In this document: positions 46,643-51,141 of the stretch, piece by piece
Position numbering within the stretch: the stretch's first letter is position 1
Layout of the letters: every line of letters begins with the position of its first letter
Translations under genes and position numbers: made by a program
The notes under the pieces: generated by a model
Told to the model about the DNA's origin: nothing
The model's input: the letters and a program-made list of their open reading frames with translations, nothing else
The model's database searches: none
Source of the DNA: Actinomycetes bacterium
GTDB lineage: Bacteria > Actinomycetota > Thermoleophilia > RBG-16-64-13
Direction: 5' to 3'
Assembly: GCA_021372435.1 (NCBI GenBank)
Contig: JAJFUK010000134.1
Coordinates: forward strand, 1 to 51,141
DNA length: 51,141 bases

Positions 46643-46796
46643 GGCTGCTGAAAAACGAAACCACGGCCGCCAAGACACACCGGCCGGCGCGATAGGGCGT
46701 CCTCGGTTGCGCAAATAGCGCTATTCGCGCTTCCTGCGTTCTTCTCTCGCCCGTAGCCATCGCGCCCTGACGGTGCAGCGTCGTTTTTCAGCAGCC
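46643..46796. mobile_element. MITE-like palindromic element, copy B (intergenic)
   Basis: 154 bp between GGCTGCTGAAAAACGA and TCGTTTTTCAGCAGCC. Its reverse complement matches 12850-13006 almost base for base, with one 3-nt indel. The centre is an intact palindrome (AATAGCGCTATT, part of a longer imperfect one). It may also end transcription of the sortase operon. The gap 46572-47002 also holds a promoter and a riboswitch candidate. Confidence 0.88.
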
Positions 46797-46816
46797 CGCC
46801 GGCACCACCTGAACGC

Positions 46817-46845
46817 TTGCTCCAACCCAAGTCGCGCCCTATAAT
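46817..46845 (+). promoter_or_regulatory. Sigma-70-type promoter of the metal exporter
   Basis: TTGCTC-17 nt-TATAAT, the best promoter match in the window. The start is expected near 46852, at the 5' end of the riboswitch candidate. Confidence 0.75.
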
Positions 46846-46853
46846 CCGGGCTT

Positions 46854-46979
46854 GAACAGGCAACCCCGGGCGGGAAAGCGTCCGCCACGGGGTGTGGCCG
46901 GGCCTGGTCCGCCTGCAGGCGGCGCCGGCAGTGGAGCGAGGTACATGGGCTCTGCGGGACGCACCGGTTCCCGCGGGGC
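46854..46979 (+). promoter_or_regulatory. Candidate NiCo (czcD) riboswitch with expression hairpin
   Basis: Conserved blocks of the class occur in order: GAACAGGCAA (46854), a stem CCCCG/CGGGG (46864-46892), GCCGGGC (46897), CGCCGGCA (46923) and GCGGGAC (46954). The final GGGA also forms the left arm of a ~12-bp hairpin (GCGGGA/TCCCGC core, 46949-46979), as in the described members, where ligand binding competes with a terminator. The gene downstream encodes a CDF metal exporter, the usual target. P1 is weak or partly upstream of the predicted start. The class is reported to sense Co2+, Ni2+ and also Fe2+. Confidence 0.7.
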
Positions 46980-47002
46980 TTTCGCATCTCTGGAGGTGCT
47001 AC

Positions 47003-48016
47003 GTGACCAGACTCACCGGCAAGAAGACTGGTGCGGCCTTACTCTCTGTGGTCTCCAACAGCCTCCTGATCGCCCTGAAGGTGGTAGTCGGCGTGCTGAT
47101 GGGGTCCGTCGCAGTCATCTCGGAGGCCATCCATTCGGGCATGGACCTGCTGGCCGCGGTCATCGCCCTGTTCGCGGTGCGGGCCTCGAGCCGCGAAGCG
47201 GACAAGGGACATCCGTACGGCCACGGCAAGTTCGAGAACGTATCCGGCTCGATCGAGGCGTTTCTGATCTTCGCGGCCGCGGCTTGGATCATCTACGAGG
47301 CGGTGGGGAGACTCCTCGACCCCCAGGAGGTCGAGATGCCCTTCTGGGGAGTCGGAGTGATGTTGATCTCAGCGCTGGTGAACACTCTGGTCTCGCATCG
47401 TCTCTTCAAGGTGGGCGAGGAGACGGATTCGGTGGCTCTGCGGGCAGACGCCTGGCATCTGCGTACCGACGTCTACACTTCGGCTGGCGTCATGCTGGGC
47501 CTGTTGGTGCTGTGGCTGGGAGGGATGATATGGCCCGGCACCGACCTGCGCCGGCTCGACCCGGTGGTGGCCATCCTTGTGGCTCTGATGATCATGAGGG
47601 CGGCCTGGCACCTGACCCGGGAGTCGGCCCGTGACCTTCTCGACGTGAGCCTGCCCGACGCGGACATCCAGTGGATCCCGGGGTTTGTCGCGGAAGGTTG
47701 GCCGGCCGTGCGCAGTCTGCACCACGTGCGTACCCGGAAGGCCGGCCCGAACCGCTTCATCGACTTCCATCTAGTGGTGGACGATCGCATGTCGGTGGCT
47801 GAAGCGCACGCCTTGGGCGACGAGATCGTCGCGGCCATCAAGGAACGCCTGCCGGATTCGCGGGTGCAGATCCACGTGGAGCCCTGCCAGTTCGAATGCA
47901 AGGACGCCTGTGAGAGCGGATGCTCGGTGGACGCTGTGCAACGCGAACTGGGCCGGGAGGAGTGGTCTGCGCGTCGGGAGGGGGACGGCTCCAGACCGTC
48001 CGTGGGGGACCGGTAG
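47003..48016 (+). CDS. Cation diffusion facilitator (metal/H+ antiporter)
   Basis: 337 residues from GTG 47003, with GGAGGTGC upstream. Six-helix CDF transporter: the first metal-site pair in SEAIHSGMDLL (HxxxD), the second in ADAWHLRTDVYTS (HxxxD), HPYGHGKFE in the loop, and a C-terminal cytoplasmic ferredoxin-like domain (VRSLHHVRTRKAGPNRFIDFHLVVDD). A Cys-rich tail (CQFECKDACESGC) may bind metal. It exports divalent metal; the riboswitch candidate upstream points to Co/Ni/Fe rather than Zn. The longer open frame upstream runs through the riboswitch and is not coding. Confidence 0.92.
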   Translation: MTRLTGKKTGAALLSVVSNSLLIALKVVVGVLMGSVAVISEAIHSGMDLLAAVIALFAVRASSREADKGHPYGHGKFENVSGSIEAFLIFAAAAWIIYEAVGRLLDPQEVEMPFWGVGVMLISALVNTLVSHRLFKVGEETDSVALRADAWHLRTDVYTSAGVMLGLLVLWLGGMIWPGTDLRRLDPVVAILVALMIMRAAWHLTRESARDLLDVSLPDADIQWIPGFVAEGWPAVRSLHHVRTRKAGPNRFIDFHLVVDDRMSVAEAHALGDEIVAAIKERLPDSRVQIHVEPCQFECKDACESGCSVDAVQRELGREEWSARREGDGSRPSVGDR

Positions 48017-48030
48017 GCGGCCGTTCCCTA

Positions 48031-48049
48031 ATCCCTCCGCATCAGGGAT
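48031..48049 (+). terminator. Possible terminator after the CDF gene
   Basis: ATCCCT-CCGCATC-AGGGAT, 6-bp stem 14 nt after the stop. It is weak, with no T-run. Confidence 0.35.
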
Positions 48050-48098
48050 ACTGTGGGCTTCTCTGGTGCATGTTCCTTATGAGATCTAGGGGGCGGAC

Positions 48099-50360
48099 AT
48101 GGGTATGGACCGTACGGGACCGGGGAGCGTGACGAGGCCCGGCCGCGCTCTCATCGAGCAGGCGCTGGCGGCCGGCGCTCCCGCTCTCGACGAAGAGGCC
48201 GGCAAGCAGTTCTTCGCCGCCTATGACGTCCCTGTGCCTCTGGGTGGGACCGCGGCCTCGGCCGACGAGGCCGTCGGGCTCGCCGCCCGGATCGGCTACC
48301 CCGTCGTGATGAAGGGTTCCGCCGCCACCATCCAGCACAAGACCGACGCCGGGCTGGTGCTGCTCCGCATCGTCGACGAGACAGAAGTGCGCGAAGCTTA
48401 TCGGACGCTGGAATCGCGGGCCGCGGCTGCGGGGGTCACGCTCGACGGTGTGCTCGTCGAGCATATGGTCGGCGGCAAGCGCGAGTTCGTGGTCGGCTTG
48501 GTCCGTGACCTGCTCTTCGGCCCGGTGGTGATGTTCGGCCTGGGCGGCATCTTCACCGAGGCGCTGAAGGACGTCGCCTTCGCCGTGGCGCCCGTCTCTG
48601 AGGATGACGCGTACGAGCTCATGGAGGAGATCAACGCGAAGGTGCTTCTGGGGCCGGTCCGGGGCGAACCTCCCGCCGACCGGGCCGCGCTCGCGAAGAT
48701 CATCACGGCTGTGGGCCGGATGGCGGAAGACCATCCCGAGATCCGGGAGATCGACGTCAACCCGCTGCTCATCGACGGAGCCACTCCCGTGGCTGTGGAC
48801 GCCCTCATCGCCGTAGGGGAGCCGGTGCAGGTCTCCACCCGGCCTCCGGCCGACATCTCCCGCCTGGGTGATCTCGTCGCCCCGGGGGATGTCGCGGTGG
48901 TGGGCGCCTCAGCGGACACGGGCAAATGGGGCGGGATGATCACGGCGAACCTGATCCTGGGAGGATTCCCGGGGCCCATCTATCTGGTGAATCCAAAGGG
49001 AGGGGAGATCCTTGGCCTGCCGGTCTATCCCAGTATCACCGATCTTCCCGAGACGCCTGACCTCGTGATCATCGCCGTACCGGCGAAGTTGGTGAACGGA
49101 GTGATGGGAGAGTGCGGCCGCAAGGGGGTCGGGGCGGTGGTCGTGGTGTCGGCCGGATTCTCCGAGGTGGGTCCGGAGGGCAGGGCCATGGAGGAGGAGA
49201 TGGTCGCCCTCGCCGAGAAGTACGACATGGCTCTGGTCGGCCCTAACTGCATGGGGGTTATCTCCGCACACCAGAGACTGTACGCCACAGGTTTCATGCT
49301 GGTCCGACCCCAGCCCGGAGGCGCGAGCATGGTGTCGCAATCGGGCAACCTGGGCCTGCAGCTTCTTGTTTCCGCGGAGAAACGCGGGGGTGGGGTAGGC
49401 AAGTTCATCGGCGTGGGTAACGAGGCCATGATCGACGCCGTGGACTTCGTCAACTACCTGCACACCGACCCGGAGACCAACACCATCGTCGCCTATATGG
49501 AAGGATTCGACGATGGGCGGCGGCTGCTGGACGTGGTGAGACGGACCACGCTCGACAAGCCGGTCGTGGTGCTCCGGGGCGGCATGAGCGACTACGGCAA
49601 GAAGGCGGCCGCGTCCCACACCGGGGCGCTGACCTCATCGACGGCGGTCTTCCAGGCCGCGGCGCGGCAGTCGGGATTGATCGTGGTCACAGACCCCGAT
49701 GAGTTCATGGACCTGACGTTCGCCCTCTCGTACATGCCGCTCCCCCCTGGTAAGCGGGTGGCGGTCGCGACCCTGGGCGGCGGCTGGGGGGTATTAGTGT
49801 CGGATGAGATCGCCCGGTGCGGCTTGGAGCTGGCCGAGCTCTCACCCGGTGTCGTCGAAAGCTTGAACCAGATCCTGCCGCCCTTCTGGAGCCATTCCAA
49901 CCCGGTGGATATGGTCGCGACGGTGACGCAGGGCGTACCGGAGGCCGTCGTGGAGACGTTGATAGCTTGCGACCAGGTCGACGCTGTCATCGTGATGGGA
50001 GTCGTGGGCTCGATGAGCGAGAGCCACCGGGCCATCGAGGAGCTCGAGGCCCTCAAGACAGGGCGGGCGCCGGGAGGCGCCGGCCCGATCTGCGCCGCGG
50101 GCATAGACGCAGAGGAGGTGGAGCTGGCGCCGAGCGAGCGCGAGCTCTCTTTTATCAACCAGAACGCCTTTCTCATGGACCGCTACTGCAAGCCTGTGAT
50201 CAATGTCTCCCAGCGCCCTATGACCCAGGCCATCTTCTCGGCGGGCGGCAGGTACTCCACTTTCGTCCTGCCTTCGCCGCTGCGCGGGGTGCGGATCCTG
50301 GGTAAGATGGCTGCATACAGCGCGTACCTGAAGAGGAAGGGCCGGGATCTTCGCTGCTGA
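48099..50360 (+). CDS. acd: Acetate-CoA ligase, ADP-forming, fused beta-alpha
   Basis: 753 residues. It interconverts acetyl-CoA + ADP + Pi with acetate + CoA + ATP, conserving energy. The order is reversed relative to the commoner alpha-beta fusion: N-terminal ATP-grasp domain (residues about 1-235: GYPVVMKGSAATIQHKTDAG ... REIDVNPLLI), then the CoA-binding Rossmann domain (VAVVGASADTGKWGGMI) and the succinyl-CoA-synthetase-like domains with the phosphohistidine in ASHTGALTSS. ATG 48099 has AGGGGGCGGAC upstream. It may act on other acyl-CoAs. With Acs at 4466 the cell has both routes. Confidence 0.9.
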   Translation: MGMDRTGPGSVTRPGRALIEQALAAGAPALDEEAGKQFFAAYDVPVPLGGTAASADEAVGLAARIGYPVVMKGSAATIQHKTDAGLVLLRIVDETEVREAYRTLESRAAAAGVTLDGVLVEHMVGGKREFVVGLVRDLLFGPVVMFGLGGIFTEALKDVAFAVAPVSEDDAYELMEEINAKVLLGPVRGEPPADRAALAKIITAVGRMAEDHPEIREIDVNPLLIDGATPVAVDALIAVGEPVQVSTRPPADISRLGDLVAPGDVAVVGASADTGKWGGMITANLILGGFPGPIYLVNPKGGEILGLPVYPSITDLPETPDLVIIAVPAKLVNGVMGECGRKGVGAVVVVSAGFSEVGPEGRAMEEEMVALAEKYDMALVGPNCMGVISAHQRLYATGFMLVRPQPGGASMVSQSGNLGLQLLVSAEKRGGGVGKFIGVGNEAMIDAVDFVNYLHTDPETNTIVAYMEGFDDGRRLLDVVRRTTLDKPVVVLRGGMSDYGKKAAASHTGALTSSTAVFQAAARQSGLIVVTDPDEFMDLTFALSYMPLPPGKRVAVATLGGGWGVLVSDEIARCGLELAELSPGVVESLNQILPPFWSHSNPVDMVATVTQGVPEAVVETLIACDQVDAVIVMGVVGSMSESHRAIEELEALKTGRAPGGAGPICAAGIDAEEVELAPSERELSFINQNAFLMDRYCKPVINVSQRPMTQAIFSAGGRYSTFVLPSPLRGVRILGKMAAYSAYLKRKGRDLRC

Positions 50361-50484
50361 GGCGGCCGGGGGGGAATCGTCGCAGCCGGTCCGCATCGTG
50401 GGAGCGTCGGCGGCCCAAGGCCGGTCAATCGACAGTGGAGTCGCGGCCACCGGGTCCGCGCCGGACGGCCCGAACGGAGTCGCC

Positions 50485-51141
50485 TCAGCGTGGATCGGGT
50501 TCTAAAGCGGCGGGTCCAGGCCCGAAGTAGGCGCGGCCCCCCGAGACCGTCGGCTGCAGCCCCAGGTCGGTGCTGTACATGGCCAAGCGGTCGAGGATGG
50601 CAGCGGCGTGTTCGCCGGTGACGGGGGCGGGCACCCCGGTGACCTCGTCCAGATAGATGGGCACTGCCTCGAACGATGAAGGTCCCGCCCGCGGTATCCT
50701 CGACCGGAGGATCACCGCCTCCCCGGTGATCGGCCGGTAGTGGTCCCAGACGAAGTCGCCCAAGCTGTAGGCGATGAGGCGGTCCCGGTAGACCTCCACT
50801 CCTTGGAGGACGTGGGGATGATGGCCGAGCACCAGGTCGGCGCCGGCGTCGACGACCTGATGGGCGAGGTCCCGTTGATCGCGGTTGGCTGTTCCGGTGT
50901 ACTCCTCGCCCCAGTGGAAGCTCACGATGACGAAGTCGGCCTTCTCATCCGCGGCCTTGACCGCGCTCAGTATCTTCTTGCGGTCCGGGGTGGCGCCGTT
51001 CACGCCGGGCGTCTTCGACCCGGCGGCGAACCCGCCGGGGATGATATCGGTGTAGGCGAGGACGGCGACGATGCCGGCGGGGGTGATGAGCAGAGCGGGC
51101 GCCGACGCCGCCGCGGCGTCGGCGCCCCCCCCCCCCCACAG
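50485..51141 (-). CDS. CapA-like metallophosphatase-fold protein, 5'-truncated by window edge
   Basis: The C-terminal ~218 residues are visible; the frame is open to the last base, so the start lies beyond the window. FVIVSFHWGEEYTG..QRDLAHQVVDAGADLVLGHHPHVLQGVEVY and IAYSLGDFVWD are the late motifs of the CapA/PgsA family, whose members are linked to poly-gamma-glutamate or capsule synthesis, though many have unknown roles. The first visible codons cross a run of 13 C on the plus strand. It is convergent with acd. Confidence 0.85.
   Translation of the reverse strand: MWGGGGADAAAASAPALLITPAGIVAVLAYTDIIPGGFAAGSKTPGVNGATPDRKKILSAVKAADEKADFVIVSFHWGEEYTGTANRDQRDLAHQVVDAGADLVLGHHPHVLQGVEVYRDRLIAYSLGDFVWDHYRPITGEAVILRSRIPRAGPSSFEAVPIYLDEVTGVPAPVTGEHAAAILDRLAMYSTDLGLQPTVSGGRAYFGPGPAALEPDPR

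Noticed and set aside
46492-46863. 123-codon minus-strand frame behind the sortase gene
   Set aside because: It is mostly the translated palindromic repeat plus the antisense of the sortase end. Useful for showing repeat identity, not a gene.
46892-47002. Upstream ATG extension of the CDF gene
   Set aside because: It would translate the riboswitch candidate; no homology before VTRLTGKK, and a strong GGAGG precedes GTG 47003.

Overview
The window is about 51 kb of high-GC (by eye mid-60s percent) bacterial chromosome, densely coded, with many 1-11 nt stop/start overlaps. Gene content suggests a deep-branching Actinomycetota (Thermoleophilia- or Coriobacteriia-like); this is inference. Supporting points are the comEA-comEC-holA-rpsT-murJ and lepA-hemW-hrcA-dnaJ-prmA gene order, futalosine-pathway menaquinone genes, a class E/F-type sortase, a tmRNA tag starting ADS and ending ALAA as in mycobacteria, and several apparently leaderless genes with a TANNNT box 9-11 nt before ATG. 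Rubrerythrin, an encapsulin-cargo-like diiron protein and an ADP-forming acetate-CoA ligase suggest micro-aerobic or anaerobic carbon and energy metabolism.

Layout. 1-4.3 kb: 3' part of leuS, an MNT/HEPN toxin-antitoxin pair whose hepT is frameshifted, an internally deleted leuS remnant, and a secreted SPOR-like protein. 4.4-9.2 kb: acs (minus strand), then a beta-CASP nuclease and a zinc alcohol dehydrogenase. 9.2-19.9 kb: pyruvate dehydrogenase E1alpha/E1beta/E2 running directly into menaquinone genes mqnB and mqnD, then an ABC-F ATPase, a LarA-like protein, YajQ and an alpha/beta hydrolase. 20-27.5 kb: rubrerythrin, comEA, comEC, holA, rpsT, murJ. 27.5-32.7 kb: accessory block with a diiron protein, a minisatellite, a PAS-GGDEF protein, an HDAC-family deacetylase, a HicB-like protein and a two-gene restriction-modification system. 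32.8-43.7 kb: lepA, hemW, hrcA, dnaJ, prmA, rnr and smpB, then a DUF1778-GNAT toxin-antitoxin pair, then ssrA. 44-51 kb: a structured leader with a surface protein-sortase operon, a palindromic repeat element, a candidate NiCo (czcD) riboswitch with a CDF metal exporter, a fused ADP-forming acetate-CoA ligase, and the 3' part of a CapA-like gene.

How the genes work together. PDH makes acetyl-CoA, Acs and the ADP-forming ligase interconvert acetate and acetyl-CoA, and MqnB/MqnD feed the menaquinone pool. RNase R, SmpB and tmRNA form a complete ribosome-rescue locus, into which a tRNA-acetylating-type toxin module is inserted. The most distinctive points are the riboswitch candidate, that toxin module between smpB and ssrA, a mobile palindromic repeat translated as the N-terminus of MqnB, and recurrent Gly/Ala/Pro-rich minisatellite insertions in conserved enzymes.
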